Positions 18,364-28,115 are shown, counted from the first letter of the stretch. The stretch is DNA of 64,000 nucleotides from Scalindua sp964344685 (GCA_964344685.1 CAYFOK010000008.1:77776-141775); one strand, 5' to 3'. The notes: generated from the letters alone by a model not told the origin. Numbers and translations are program-made.

Positions 18364-20610
18364 ATGGAAAAGTTTGCTGAAGTGGTACTGGATATACCTC
18401 TCAATAAAAAGTTTCACTACAAAATCCCTCCATCTTTTGTAAATCAGATTGAAATTGGTAAAAGAGTCAGGGTTCCTTTCGGCAGGAGAACTGTCGTGGG
18501 GTATTGTGTCGGGTTAACCAATATTTCAGACGTAAAAACGCTGAAGGACATAATACATGTAATTGACACAACGCCTGTCCTGAATACCAAAATGTTGGGA
18601 GTTGCGGAATGGATGGCTAATTTCTATTTTTGTGGCCTGGGTGAGGCGCTGGAAACCTTTTTACCCTCTGTAGTAAGGAAGGGTATTAAATCCAGAACAA
18701 TAAACGTTATAAGGCTATGTAAAGATGGCGCCTCCGTAAAAGAGATGATTTCAACAATCAAGAAGCGTGCGCCAAAACAGGCAAGAGTGCTGGAGGTTCT
18801 TGCTCAAACAGGTGAGATTACATTTCCTGAATTAGCAAGTATCTGCAGGTGTAAAATGGATAGCGTTAACAGGCTTCGAGATCGAGGTTTTATAACCATA
18901 GGTAAAAGAGAATTAAGCGACTCACTTTTTGCGGGAAAACACTTCAAGAAAACATCTCATTTCTCATCAACCAGAGAACAGGAAGTAGCAATCAGGCTTA
19001 TTAAGAGAAAAGTAATAGAAAAAAAACATAGTGTTGTTTTGCTGAAGGGTATTACAGGAAGCGGCAAGACAGAAGTCTATCTCCAGGCAATCTCAGCAGT
19101 CATTACATTGGGCAGGAAGGCTATTGTTCTCGTTCCTGAGATTTCTCTCACACCACAAACTATTGAAAGGTTTAAATCCCGTTTTGATAGAGTAGCTGTC
19201 TTACATAGCAGTTTGACCGAGAGGCAAAGAAGTGATCAATGGTGGGAAATTAAGAGTGGGAATGCGGATGTTGTTGTCGGAGCCCGTTCAGCAATTTTTG
19301 CTCCTTTAGAAGATGTGGGGCTTATCGTAATTGATGAAGAACATGAGAACACGTTCAAGCAGGATACCTCTCCGCGTTATAACGCCCGCGATGTGAGTGT
19401 CGTCAGGGCGGCATATGAAAATGCTGTGGTTGTGCTTGGTTCTGCGACGCCTTCCCTTGAAAGTTTTTATAATACAGATATTGGAAAATATGAATGTGTC
19501 ACTCTGAAGAATCGTGTTGGAAACAAGCCTCTTCCCAGGGTTGAAGTAATTGATATGCGGCGCGAAATATACAGGGGTAAAGGGCAGAAACAGCTATCAG
19601 ATTATCTGGAACTCAGCATGAAGAAATGCCTTTCTAAAAAAGAACAGGTGTTGTTGCTTTTAAACAGACGAGGGTTTTCGCCTTTTATAAGTTGTAGAAG
19701 ATGCGGATTTGTATTAAAATGCAGAAGATGTGACATATCACTGACTTATCATAAAAAGAAAAATACTGTCATATGTCATTATTGCTTTGCGGATGAACCT
19801 GTTCCCGGAGAATGTCCTGATTGCTGTTCGCCGGGTATGAGTTTCCTGGGTTTTGGTACGGAGAGGATGGAAGAACTGATCAGGGCAAGATTTCCTCAAT
19901 ACAATCTTCTGAGGATGGATAGCGACACAATGAGAGGGCGTGATGCTCATGAAAAGGCATTAAGCGCTTTTCGGAGTGGCGATATAGATATCCTCTTAGG
20001 TACCCAGATGATAGCAAAAGGCCTTGACTTTCCAAACGTTACTTTAGTTGGAGTGCTTTCTGCGGATACGATTGTCAATCTGCCCGATTTTCGGGCAGGA
20101 GAGAAGACTTTTCAACTGCTTTGCCAGGTAGCCGGCAGAACGGGAAGAGGCGCAAAAGGAGGAAAGGTTATCGTTCAAACTTTTAATCCTGAGCATTACA
20201 GTATTACGCATGCTGCATCACATGACTATGATGGATTTGCCAAAAAAGAGCTTGAATATAGAAAGCAACTTTATTATCCTCCATATGGAAGGTTGGCAAG
20301 AGTTGTATTGCGTGGAAAGAGGGATCAGGATGTTAAGGAAAGGGCCTCGGAAATTGCTGAAAAACTGATAAACGCAATAAAATTGTCCGGAGGTACTCTT
20401 CGGGCGGGTTTACATAAAGACAGAGTTGGTGTATTAGGCCCTGCACCCGCACCGATTGTAAAGGTTAAGGACAACTATAGATGGCACATAATAGTGAAAG
20501 CGGATAGTTTTAAAAACCTGCATACGATTTTGACAAGTGTTGAAAACGAGAATAGGAATTCTAAAAAGGTTCAGATGATGATAGATGTGGACCCTTACAT
20601 GTTGTTATAG
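18364..20610 (+). CDS. priA: Primosomal protein N' (replication restart helicase PriA)
   Basis: A 748-aa SF2 helicase. The N-terminal 3'-DNA-binding domain (about 1-100) precedes Walker A GITGSGKT (about 227-234), DEEH (about 324-327), and a cysteine-rich zinc region (about 444-490; CRRCGFVLKCRRC, CHYC, CPDC) inserted in the helicase core, followed by the Q-GRTGRG motif VAGRTGRG. PriA reloads DnaB at stalled forks. Length matches the family. guaB follows after 10 bp and is probably co-transcribed. Confidence 0.96.
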   Translation: MEKFAEVVLDIPLNKKFHYKIPPSFVNQIEIGKRVRVPFGRRTVVGYCVGLTNISDVKTLKDIIHVIDTTPVLNTKMLGVAEWMANFYFCGLGEALETFLPSVVRKGIKSRTINVIRLCKDGASVKEMISTIKKRAPKQARVLEVLAQTGEITFPELASICRCKMDSVNRLRDRGFITIGKRELSDSLFAGKHFKKTSHFSSTREQEVAIRLIKRKVIEKKHSVVLLKGITGSGKTEVYLQAISAVITLGRKAIVLVPEISLTPQTIERFKSRFDRVAVLHSSLTERQRSDQWWEIKSGNADVVVGARSAIFAPLEDVGLIVIDEEHENTFKQDTSPRYNARDVSVVRAAYENAVVVLGSATPSLESFYNTDIGKYECVTLKNRVGNKPLPRVEVIDMRREIYRGKGQKQLSDYLELSMKKCLSKKEQVLLLLNRRGFSPFISCRRCGFVLKCRRCDISLTYHKKKNTVICHYCFADEPVPGECPDCCSPGMSFLGFGTERMEELIRARFPQYNLLRMDSDTMRGRDAHEKALSAFRSGDIDILLGTQMIAKGLDFPNVTLVGVLSADTIVNLPDFRAGEKTFQLLCQVAGRTGRGAKGGKVIVQTFNPEHYSITHAASHDYDGFAKKELEYRKQLYYPPYGRLARVVLRGKRDQDVKERASEIAEKLINAIKLSGGTLRAGLHKDRVGVLGPAPAPIVKVKDNYRWHIIVKADSFKNLHTILTSVENENRNSKKVQMMIDVDPYMLL

Positions 20611-20620
20611 GTGACAAAAA

Positions 20621-22144
20621 ATGCCAGAAAACGGGTTTAGTGCGGAAGAATTTTTCAGTGACGGCGGAGGAATGACTTATAGTGATTTTATTCTGCTGCC
20701 GGGTCATATAGGTTTTCCTGTTGAAGAGGTTGATCTTGAAACAAACCTTACAAGGAATCTGAGGATAAAAAGGCCTCTTGTCAGCTCTCCAATGGATACA
20801 GTAACGGAGTCAAAGATGGCGATCTATCTGGCCCTTCTGGGTGGAATTGGCATAATACATTATAACAACACTATTGAAGAACAGGCCAGAGAGGTAAGGC
20901 TGGTAAAAAGATTTGAAAACGGCTTCATTACCGACCCTGTAACTCTCAGCCCTGAAAACACTATCTCAGATGTAGACAATATAAAAAAAACATACGGGTT
21001 TTCAGGTATACCAATAACTGAAGACGGGACATTAAAAAGTAAATTAATAGGTATCGTTACACGGAGAGATATAGATTTTGAATTAGATAGAACAAAAAAA
21101 TTACGTGAAGTTATGGTTGAGCAGCTTATTACGGCAACTGCAGGCATTACCCTTGCGGAAGGGAATAAGATACTCAAAGAGTGCAGGAAAGGAAAACTGC
21201 CTCTAGTAGATAAAGAAGGCCGTCTGGTGTCTTTGATGAGCAGGTCAGATTTATTAAAGAATAAGGATTTTCCTTTAGCTTCAAAAAACAGAGAAAAGCA
21301 GCTGTTGACAGGAGCGGCAATTTCAACACGGGAAGAAGACAAAGAAAGGCTTAAAGAGCTGGTAGATGCCGGGGTGGATGTAATAGTGATCGATGCTTCC
21401 CAGGGTGATTCAATATACCAGTATCATATGATAGAGCATATAAAGAAGAATTATCCGGAAATAGAGGTTATAGGCGGAAACGTAGTAACGGCCAGACAAT
21501 GTAAATCGCTCATTGATAAGGGTGTAGATGCTCTTCGTATTGGTATGGGTGCCGGCTCTATCTGCATTACACAGGATGCCATGGCAGTAGGAAGGGCTCA
21601 GGGTTCTGCAGTTTACCACTGTGCAAAGTTTGCCAGAGAGTACGCGGGAATACCGGTAATTGCGGACGGTGGGATTGCAAATATAGGATACATAGTTAAG
21701 GCGCTCTCATTAGGGGCAAGTAATGTAATGCTTGGCGCATTGCTTGCCGGTACGAATGAGGCTCCGGGCGACTACTATTATGAGGGCGGTGTCAGGTTAA
21801 AAAAATATAGAGGAATGGCATCTCTGGAGGCAATGGATAAAGGCGGTGACAAGAGATATTATTCAAATGACGACAAGATTAAAATTGCACAGGGAGTGTC
21901 CGGTACGGTAGTTGATAAAGGTTCGGTTGCTCATTTTGGTGAATATATTATAAAAAGCTTACTGCATGCAATGCAGACTATAGGATATAAGACAATAAAG
22001 GATCTGCATAACGGCATCTATGATGGTACACTCGCTTTTGAGGCCAGGTCACCTTCTGCTCAAGGGGAAGGGGCGGTCCATGACTTACATTCGTATACTG
22101 CGCCTGAATCAGCGTTGTTTTATCCTCGTGATAGAAAAAGGTGA
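20621..22144 (+). CDS. guaB: Inosine-5'-monophosphate dehydrogenase
   Basis: A 507-aa IMPDH with a (beta/alpha)8 barrel interrupted by a tandem CBS pair (about 95-215). Catalytic Cys315 lies in GAGSICITQ; the phosphate loop is ADGGIANIGYIVKALSLGA and the mobile flap includes KYRGMASLEAM. It makes XMP from IMP with NAD, the committed step of guanine nucleotide synthesis. The start is 10 bp after priA. The ATG is preceded by a weak purine-rich box (AGGTGACAAAA). Confidence 0.97.
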   Translation: MPENGFSAEEFFSDGGGMTYSDFILLPGHIGFPVEEVDLETNLTRNLRIKRPLVSSPMDTVTESKMAIYLALLGGIGIIHYNNTIEEQAREVRLVKRFENGFITDPVTLSPENTISDVDNIKKTYGFSGIPITEDGTLKSKLIGIVTRRDIDFELDRTKKLREVMVEQLITATAGITLAEGNKILKECRKGKLPLVDKEGRLVSLMSRSDLLKNKDFPLASKNREKQLLTGAAISTREEDKERLKELVDAGVDVIVIDASQGDSIYQYHMIEHIKKNYPEIEVIGGNVVTARQCKSLIDKGVDALRIGMGAGSICITQDAMAVGRAQGSAVYHCAKFAREYAGIPVIADGGIANIGYIVKALSLGASNVMLGALLAGTNEAPGDYYYEGGVRLKKYRGMASLEAMDKGGDKRYYSNDDKIKIAQGVSGTVVDKGSVAHFGEYIIKSLLHAMQTIGYKTIKDLHNGIYDGTLAFEARSPSAQGEGAVHDLHSYTAPESALFYPRDRKR

Positions 22145-22314
22145 TAGTTTTTAAAGATGCGGGGCGGGCGTTTTATTAATACACCCGGCAGTTAAAGAAA
22201 ATTAGGTTCCTGAAAAAACAGGTTCAAATTTACGAATACATGAAATCAGGAAAAATTATACAGAACAGATTTATAAAATATTTATAACTTGTTGTTTATA
22301 GGATAAACATTGTC

Positions 22315-22761
22315 ATGATAAAAACGATACGATCCTTCCATTTCCTGATCCTCGTCGCTACTGTTTTTGCTTTTTCAGGTTGCGTAACCAGATCGATAAC
22401 CGTTAAGACAAACCCCAGTAATGCGCTGGTTTATATTGATGATGAGCTTATTGGAGAAAGCCCCGTTACAGCACCATTTACATTTTACGGTACCAGAAAA
22501 ATAATGATTGAGAAAAAAGATGAGGATGGTGCACTTACCCATGAACGGACAATAGCATATGAAAAGATAAAAGCACCTGCTTACGAAGTGTTTCCTCTGG
22601 ATTTTTTTTCTGAATTATTATGGCCATTCGAAATTAAAGACGATCATGTTTTAATATATAATTTAGTTGAAGTAGAGCCATTGTCAATTAAGGAGCGACA
22701 GGCAAAGGTATTAAAAAATGCAGAAGAGATGAGGCAGAGAGTCGACGCACCGGAGTTTTAG
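22315..22761 (+). CDS. PEGA-domain lipoprotein
   Basis: A 148-aa protein with a lipoprotein signal: hydrophobic FLILVATVFAFSGC, with lipobox FSGC and Cys at about 22. A PEGA-like domain follows (VKTNPSNALVYIDDELIGESPVTAPF), a surface beta-module found in many envelope proteins, and a helical C-terminus. It probably sits in the outer membrane or on the periplasmic face. Substrate or partner is unknown. It stands alone, 170 bp from guaB. Confidence 0.8.
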   Translation: MIKTIRSFHFLILVATVFAFSGCVTRSITVKTNPSNALVYIDDELIGESPVTAPFTFYGTRKIMIEKKDEDGALTHERTIAYEKIKAPAYEVFPLDFFSELLWPFEIKDDHVLIYNLVEVEPLSIKERQAKVLKNAEEMRQRVDAPEF

Positions 22762-22905
22762 GCATCGTTCCTGATTAATTTGCAATTGTGGTAATTTTAA
22801 CATTTGATTGTAGCTGCTTGTCAATTTTGGTTTCAACAAAATTATCATCTTTCCAAAACGAATAATAACACCTTTCCAGTTTGTGAATAAGCAAATGTGT
22901 TTTGT

Positions 22906-23550
22906 ATGAAAATGACATTAATCTCCACAACAATTTTCTCACTCTTATTCTTCTGTTTTGGCCAGATTGTTAGTGCCGGCGAAGATGACAGGAATAGATG
23001 GAACAGGCGTTATGATACCGGTGAATATATATACGGTAAAGAACCGCTAAAGTTTCTGAAAGAAAAACTGGGTATTCTGGTCAGGGGCAAAGCCCTGGTC
23101 CTGGCTATGGGAGAAGGGAGAAATGCGGTATTTCTCGCACAGAATGGATTTGACGTAGACGGTTGTGATATTTCTGAAAAAGCTATAGAGAAAGCCAGGC
23201 TCTTCGCCCGGGAAAGCGGTGTGGCACTGAATGCATTTATAGCTGATCTGGAAGAGTACAAAATATCCGTGAACAAGTATGATCTCATTACCTGTTTTTA
23301 TTACACACAACTAGACCTAATACCACAGATCAAGGAAGGCTTGAGAAAAGGCGGTATGGTTATGTTCGAGACGTATTCCATTGACCAGCTGAAGTATGGA
23401 GATAATGCACCCGGTCCCAAAAACCCTGACTATCTGTTAAAGCACAACGAACTACTTGATGCCTTCAGAGATTTTCGTATTCTATATTATAGAGAAGGTG
23501 AAATAGCAGAGCAGAAATCAGTGGTGAGTTTGATAGCACAGAAGAAGTGA
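22906..23550 (+). CDS. Exported class I SAM-dependent methyltransferase (TehB-like)
   Basis: A Rossmann methyltransferase with an apparent N-terminal signal peptide (LISTTIFSLLFFCFGQIVSAG). The SAM-binding motif is ALVLAMGEGRNAVFLAQNGF, followed by VDGCDISEKAIEKA and a TehB-like MFETYS segment. Family members methylate small oxyanions or thiols. The frame opens at a GTG (22895-22899 region); the ATG at 22906 or 22912 is more likely. A periplasmic SAM enzyme is odd because SAM is cytoplasmic; either the hydrophobic N-terminus is a membrane anchor or the substrate is unusual. Confidence 0.75.
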   Translation: MKMTLISTTIFSLLFFCFGQIVSAGEDDRNRWNRRYDTGEYIYGKEPLKFLKEKLGILVRGKALVLAMGEGRNAVFLAQNGFDVDGCDISEKAIEKARLFARESGVALNAFIADLEEYKISVNKYDLITCFYYTQLDLIPQIKEGLRKGGMVMFETYSIDQLKYGDNAPGPKNPDYLLKHNELLDAFRDFRILYYREGEIAEQKSVVSLIAQKK

Positions 23551-23565
23551 GAGATTAATTTAGTG

Positions 23566-23634
23566 TTGGAGTCCTTGCGAAAGTATGGATGCCTCACTCT
23601 CGCCCGCCTGACTGTCGGGCAGGTAAGGATTCCA
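23566..23634 (-). repeat. Dispersed ~70-bp two-hairpin repeat, copy 1 (inverted)
   Basis: The reverse complement of this stretch matches copies at 46255-46327 and 53590-53661 with few differences. It begins TGGAATCCT, contains CCTCAC...GTGAGG-type outer arms around GCCCGAC/GTCAGGC, and then a CTTTCGCAAGG end. It lies in the gap between the methyltransferase and the helicase gene. Confidence 0.85.
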
Positions 23635-23700
23635 GATTTGGGATTTAAGAATTACGAGTTACGATACATTTTAGCTTACTTTATGATCGTTTTATAGAAT

Positions 23701-25932
23701 ATGAATATCTTAGACAATGTAACAGAAGCCCAGAAAGAAGCGATAACCCACATTAACGGCCCTTTGCTGGTAATCGCAGGAGCCGGTAGCGGTAAGACGA
23801 GGGTGATTACACGCAGGGTGGGGTATCTTGTTGAGCAGGGCACTGAGCCGTCAAATATTCTGTCCATAACGTTTACTAACAAAGCTGCTAACGAGATGAA
23901 AGAACGGTTGGGTGAATTTCTCGATCTCAGGGGTATGTGGATCTCTACCTTTCATGCCATGTGCTCAAGGATCCTGCGAAGTGAAATTGAACTGTTGGGT
24001 TATACAAAAAATTTCAGTATATACGATTCCGGGGATCAGACTAAGTGCATTAAAGATACTATGAATGAGCTGAATCTGGACACTACTAACTGGAGGCCGG
24101 GTGCAGTAGCAGCATCTATAAGTAACGCAAAGAATGAGTTGTTGTCGGCTGAAGAATTTGCTGAATATAAGTCAGGCTACTATAATGATGTTGTATCAAA
24201 GGTATACACCAGGTATCAGAAATATCTTGAGGCAAATAACGCACTGGATTTTGACGACCTGCTCTTCAAGGTTGTGCATCTGTTTAAGAGTTTTCCGGAT
24301 GTATTGGAGAAGTATCAGGAGAAGTTCAGATATATACTCATTGACGAGTATCAGGATACAAATCATGCGCAGTACGCAATCACACAGTTGCTGGCACAGC
24401 GGTACGAGAATATTTGTGCAACCGGAGATCCTGATCAGTCTATATACGGCTGGCGCGGTGCCAATATTAGGAATATACTTAATTTTGAAAAAGATTATCC
24501 TGACACCAGGACAGTCAGGCTGGAACAGAACTATCGATCAACGAAGAACATCCTCCATGTTGCTTCTGAAATAATCAATAACAACATATCAAGGAAACCA
24601 AAATCCCTATGGACAGAGAATAGCGAGGGGAGTAAGGTCAGGATTATTCACTGTGAGGACGAGAATATTGAAGCAAAGGAGATATCGGCAAATATTTCAG
24701 AATTTATAAAGAGCGGAAATAGACATTCCGATATAGCTGTTTTCTATCGCACTAACGCACAGTCACGTGTACTGGAAACCTGCATGCTGCGGGAGGGTAT
24801 ACCGTACTCGATTGTGGGCAGTGTTGAATTCTTCAAGAGAAAAGAGATTAAAGATATTCTCTCTTACCTCAAACTCTGTGCTAATCCTGATGATGATTTA
24901 TCTTTTGAAAGAGTTGTGAATGTTCCGGCAAGAGGCATCGGGCCAACGACTATAAGGCGGTTAAGAGAGTGGGCAGCTTCTCATAATACAAATATATCAG
25001 AGGCGATTTCCAGGGTTCAGGAAATATCTGAAATCAAGGCAAAAAGCTCCAAGTCGGTGAAAGGTTTCCGGGATATTATTTCTGAATTGCATAAGACCCC
25101 ATCTTATCCGGTAATGGAATTTGTAAAACAGGTTATAGAGAAGGCCGGATATGTAGATTTCCTGGTACAGTCTTACGAAGGTGACAGCGAGGAAAGACTG
25201 GAGAATCTTGAGGAGCTGGTGAATGCTGCCAGTGAATATGATGCTTCAAGTCCGGATGGTTCTCTACAGGGTTTTCTGGAAGAGGTGTCATTAATCTCTG
25301 ATATTGACAAATGGGATGATGCGGCAGATACCGTTACCCTGATGACACTGCATGCTGCAAAGGGATTGGAATTTCCGGTTGTTTTCATTGCCGGTCTTGA
25401 GGAAGGGTTATTGCCTCATTCACAATCAAAAGATTCAGATAACGATATTGAAGAGGAGCGTCGTTTGTGCTATGTAGGTATTACAAGGGCCCAAAGGGAC
25501 CTGTTTCTGGTACATTCCAGGTACAGGGCCAAATTCGGACAGCGTTCTGCGTGTATCCCTTCAAGATTTTTAAGCGAGATTCCTGCGGATTCTGTTGAGG
25601 AGATTGATAAAACCGTCTATAATTCTTACGCAGGGAAACTGCGTACCGAATCTGCTGCAGGATACAGGGAATCAGCAGGGGAGGATGATTATCAATATGA
25701 TGCAGTAGATAGTAATTATGATGAGTTGCCGGAATTCAGGCATGGAGAGACTCAGGAGAGCAGCGAGCTGGTTTCAGGTGATATTGTAAATCACGAAATT
25801 TTTGGCCGTGGGAGAATTGTAAAGATTGCCCCATCTTCAGACACTGTACATGTTGATTTTAATAACGTCGGCATGAAGAAGCTGGCACTGGAATATGCAA
25901 ATTTGGAAAAAATAGAAGGTTATTGTAGATGA
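23701..25932 (+). CDS. pcrA: ATP-dependent DNA helicase, UvrD/PcrA family
   Basis: A 743-aa SF1A helicase. Walker A is GAGSGKTRVI (about 27-34), Walker B/motif II DEYQDTN, motif III GDPDQSIYGWRGA, motif IV EQNYRST, motif V TLMTLHAAKGLEFPVVF, and motif VI CYVGITRAQRDLFL. The C-terminus ends in a Tudor-like GDIVNHEIFGRGRIVKI module that in PcrA contacts RNA polymerase. It unwinds DNA in repair and transcription-replication conflicts. Full family length. UvrD and PcrA cannot be told apart by motif alone; the C-terminal module favours PcrA. Confidence 0.94.
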   Translation: MNILDNVTEAQKEAITHINGPLLVIAGAGSGKTRVITRRVGYLVEQGTEPSNILSITFTNKAANEMKERLGEFLDLRGMWISTFHAMCSRILRSEIELLGYTKNFSIYDSGDQTKCIKDTMNELNLDTTNWRPGAVAASISNAKNELLSAEEFAEYKSGYYNDVVSKVYTRYQKYLEANNALDFDDLLFKVVHLFKSFPDVLEKYQEKFRYILIDEYQDTNHAQYAITQLLAQRYENICATGDPDQSIYGWRGANIRNILNFEKDYPDTRTVRLEQNYRSTKNILHVASEIINNNISRKPKSLWTENSEGSKVRIIHCEDENIEAKEISANISEFIKSGNRHSDIAVFYRTNAQSRVLETCMLREGIPYSIVGSVEFFKRKEIKDILSYLKLCANPDDDLSFERVVNVPARGIGPTTIRRLREWAASHNTNISEAISRVQEISEIKAKSSKSVKGFRDIISELHKTPSYPVMEFVKQVIEKAGYVDFLVQSYEGDSEERLENLEELVNAASEYDASSPDGSLQGFLEEVSLISDIDKWDDAADTVTLMTLHAAKGLEFPVVFIAGLEEGLLPHSQSKDSDNDIEEERRLCYVGITRAQRDLFLVHSRYRAKFGQRSACIPSRFLSEIPADSVEEIDKTVYNSYAGKLRTESAAGYRESAGEDDYQYDAVDSNYDELPEFRHGETQESSELVSGDIVNHEIFGRGRIVKIAPSSDTVHVDFNNVGMKKLALEYANLEKIEGYCR

Positions 25933-25958
25933 AAAACACTAATCATACACTAATCCTC

Positions 25959-25992
25959 CCCTTGTTCCCAGGCCGGAGCACGGGAACAAGGG
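25959..25992. repeat. Perfect 11-bp inverted repeat between helicase and desulfurase-like gene
   Basis: CCCTTGTTCCC at 25959-25969 pairs with GGGAACAAGGG at 25982-25992, with a 12-nt GC-rich loop. There is no T tract, so it is not a classic terminator. It lies just before the ribosome-binding site of the next gene, and similar CTTGTTCCC hairpins are common dispersed intergenic repeats in bacteria. Confidence 0.75.
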
Positions 25993-26016
25993 TTAACGGG
26001 GAAAGGAGTGAGAAAA

Positions 26017-27186
26017 TTGGATAAAATATATCTTGATCATGCCTCTTGTACACCAACACATTCACTGGTTGTAGAAGCAATGGTAGATTCTATAAAAAAC
26101 ACTTATGGTAATCCGTCAAACCTGCACCATTTCGGGCAGGTTGCAGGTAAGGCAGTTGCGACTGCAAGGGGAGAGGTGGCATCTCTCATAGGAGCAAAGG
26201 CTGAAGAGATAATTTTTACATCAAGTGGAAGTGAAGCAAATAATTTTGCTATCAGAGGTCTTGCAACGGCAAATAAGAAGAAGGGTAAACATATTATTAC
26301 ATCCCAGATAGAACATTTTTCAATACTTAATCCGCTGAAAAAACTGAAAAAAATGGATTTTGAGATTACGCATGTACCTGTTGACAAATACGGAATGATA
26401 GATCCTGAAGCGGTTGCAAGTGCCATTACGCCGGAGACTATTCTCGTCTCAATAATGCATGCAAATGGTGAGGTTGGAACTATTGAACCGATTGAAGAGA
26501 TCGGAAAAATAGTTAAGGAGAAAGGTATAACCTTTCATGTTGATGCCGTGGCATCTGCAGGTAATATACCAGTAGATGTAGATATGATGATGGCAGATGC
26601 CGTAAGCCTGGCCGGCAGTCAGTTTTATGGTCCGCCGGGCGCAGGTGCGCTCTATCTGAGAGAGAAAACAAGGATAGTGCCTTTTATAGAGGGAGGAGTG
26701 CAGGAAGGCGGGCGTCGAGCCGGTACGGAGAATATACCAGGGATAGTGGGTATGGGGAAAGCCGCTGAACTGGCAAAAAAGGAGATGGATGTGCGTAACG
26801 GGGCAATAAAACCTCTGCGCGACAAATTATTAAACGGGTTGATGAATTCAGTGGATCATATTTATCTGAATGGCCATCCTGAAAAAAGATTACCAAATAA
26901 TATAAACATCAGTATTGAATATGTTGAGGGTGAGTCAATACTTCTGTTTTTAGATATGAGGGGAATAGCGGTCTCTTCCGGTTCGGCATGTACATCCCGG
27001 TCATTAAAATCTTCACACGTCTTAAGTGCGATTGGAGTAGAAGACGCGGTGGCTCAGGGTTCTATTCTCTTCAGCCTGGGAATAGACAACTCTGAAGCAC
27101 AAATAGAATATGTATTAGAGACAGTTCCCCCTATCATAAAAAGGTTGAGGGCAATGTCTCCATTATATGAGGATAGCCAGGCATGA
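26017..27186 (+). CDS. Cysteine-desulfurase homologue lacking the PLP lysine
   Basis: A 389-aa NifS/IscS-like protein. Conserved elements are YLDHAS near the start, the GSEANN loop, the His in QIEHFS, and the active-site Cys325 in SSGSACTS. The residue that binds PLP as a Schiff base, Lys about 202 in the motif GHKxYGP, is Gln here: AGSQFYGPPG. The usual Gln in DAVQ is Ala (DAVASAG). GAAAGGAG at 26001-26008 suits the TTG at 26017 (MDKIYLDH) better than the GTG at 26008, which overlaps the ribosome site. If real, it cannot be an ordinary desulfurase; it could bind PLP non-covalently, scaffold, or use another cofactor. Confidence 0.85.
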   Translation: MDKIYLDHASCTPTHSLVVEAMVDSIKNTYGNPSNLHHFGQVAGKAVATARGEVASLIGAKAEEIIFTSSGSEANNFAIRGLATANKKKGKHIITSQIEHFSILNPLKKLKKMDFEITHVPVDKYGMIDPEAVASAITPETILVSIMHANGEVGTIEPIEEIGKIVKEKGITFHVDAVASAGNIPVDVDMMMADAVSLAGSQFYGPPGAGALYLREKTRIVPFIEGGVQEGGRRAGTENIPGIVGMGKAAELAKKEMDVRNGAIKPLRDKLLNGLMNSVDHIYLNGHPEKRLPNNINISIEYVEGESILLFLDMRGIAVSSGSACTSRSLKSSHVLSAIGVEDAVAQGSILFSLGIDNSEAQIEYVLETVPPIIKRLRAMSPLYEDSQA

Positions 27187-27241
27187 TTTGAATATTTTAG
27201 GAATAGCCGTCATTATGAAATTATGGTAAGGAAGGTATATT

Positions 27242-28075
27242 ATGTTTAAAGTTAAATTTTATGGGACAAGAGGTTCGATTTCAGTTTGCGGCCCCAGATT
27301 CCAGGAGTTTGGGGGTAATACTACCTGTATACAGATTACTGATATAGAAACCGGCAGGATAGGTATCCTGGATTCGGGCACCGGTATCAGAGAACTTGGT
27401 AATGATCTTGTGGCCAGTGGTCATGAACAGGACGAAATCATTATTATGTTCAGCCACTTTCACTGGGACCATATTCAGGGTTTTCCTTTCTTTGCAAAAG
27501 CCTATGATCCTAAACAGAAAGTTAACATTTTTGCAATGGGAAAGGATAGAAATATTAAGAACCTGAAGGGGCTTTTTACGACAATGATGCAGAGCGATTA
27601 CTTTCCTGTACCATTGGACAAAATGGGTGCAAGTTTTGAATTTATGCAGCCCGATGTCTCCACCGGTATATTTGGCCGTCTTCATATCAAGGTAACGGCC
27701 AACAGGCATAATCACCCAGGTGGAGCCTATGCTTATAGATTAGAGCATGAAGGAAAGATATTGGTATTTTGTACAGATATAGAGCATGGAGAAACGATAG
27801 ACCAGAATACGGTTGAGCTTTGCAAGGGTGTAGATCTGCTAATTCATGAGGCGCAGTATACCAATGAAGAGTTGGAAGCAAGGAGAGGTTGGGGGCACAG
27901 CAGTTATGAACAGGCTATTCAGGTGGCGGAAATGGCAGGTGTAAAACAACTGGCTATTACTCACCATGATCCGGACCATGATGATGAATTCCTGTTAAAG
28001 ATGGAGAAACAGTGTCAGGCAAGATTCCCAAATTGTGTCCTGGCCAGGGAAAAGATGGAGATTGAAGTTAGGTAG
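27242..28075 (+). CDS. Metallo-beta-lactamase-fold hydrolase (PhnP/RNase Z-like)
   Basis: A 277-aa MBL-fold enzyme. The metal motif HFHWDH is near residue 77 and the later ligands are the His in RHNHPGGAY, the Asp in FCTDIEHG, and the His pair in THHDPDHDD. The N-terminus (FYGTRGSISV, FGGNTTC) is typical of PhnP-type phosphodiesterases. It likely hydrolyses cyclic or phosphodiester substrates in the cytoplasm. It lies 55 bp after the desulfurase-like gene and may share its transcript. Confidence 0.85.
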   Translation: MFKVKFYGTRGSISVCGPRFQEFGGNTTCIQITDIETGRIGILDSGTGIRELGNDLVASGHEQDEIIIMFSHFHWDHIQGFPFFAKAYDPKQKVNIFAMGKDRNIKNLKGLFTTMMQSDYFPVPLDKMGASFEFMQPDVSTGIFGRLHIKVTANRHNHPGGAYAYRLEHEGKILVFCTDIEHGETIDQNTVELCKGVDLLIHEAQYTNEELEARRGWGHSSYEQAIQVAEMAGVKQLAITHHDPDHDDEFLLKMEKQCQARFPNCVLAREKMEIEVR

Positions 28076-28115
28076 GCTTCTCTCAATTTGAGACTGCCCT
28101 GGCCGGCCCTTTCGA

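Noticed and set aside
26008..27186. Canonical cysteine desulfurase for Fe-S assembly
   Set aside because: The PLP lysine is Gln at the conserved place and no isc/suf scaffold genes are adjacent, so I did not name it iscS or nifS.
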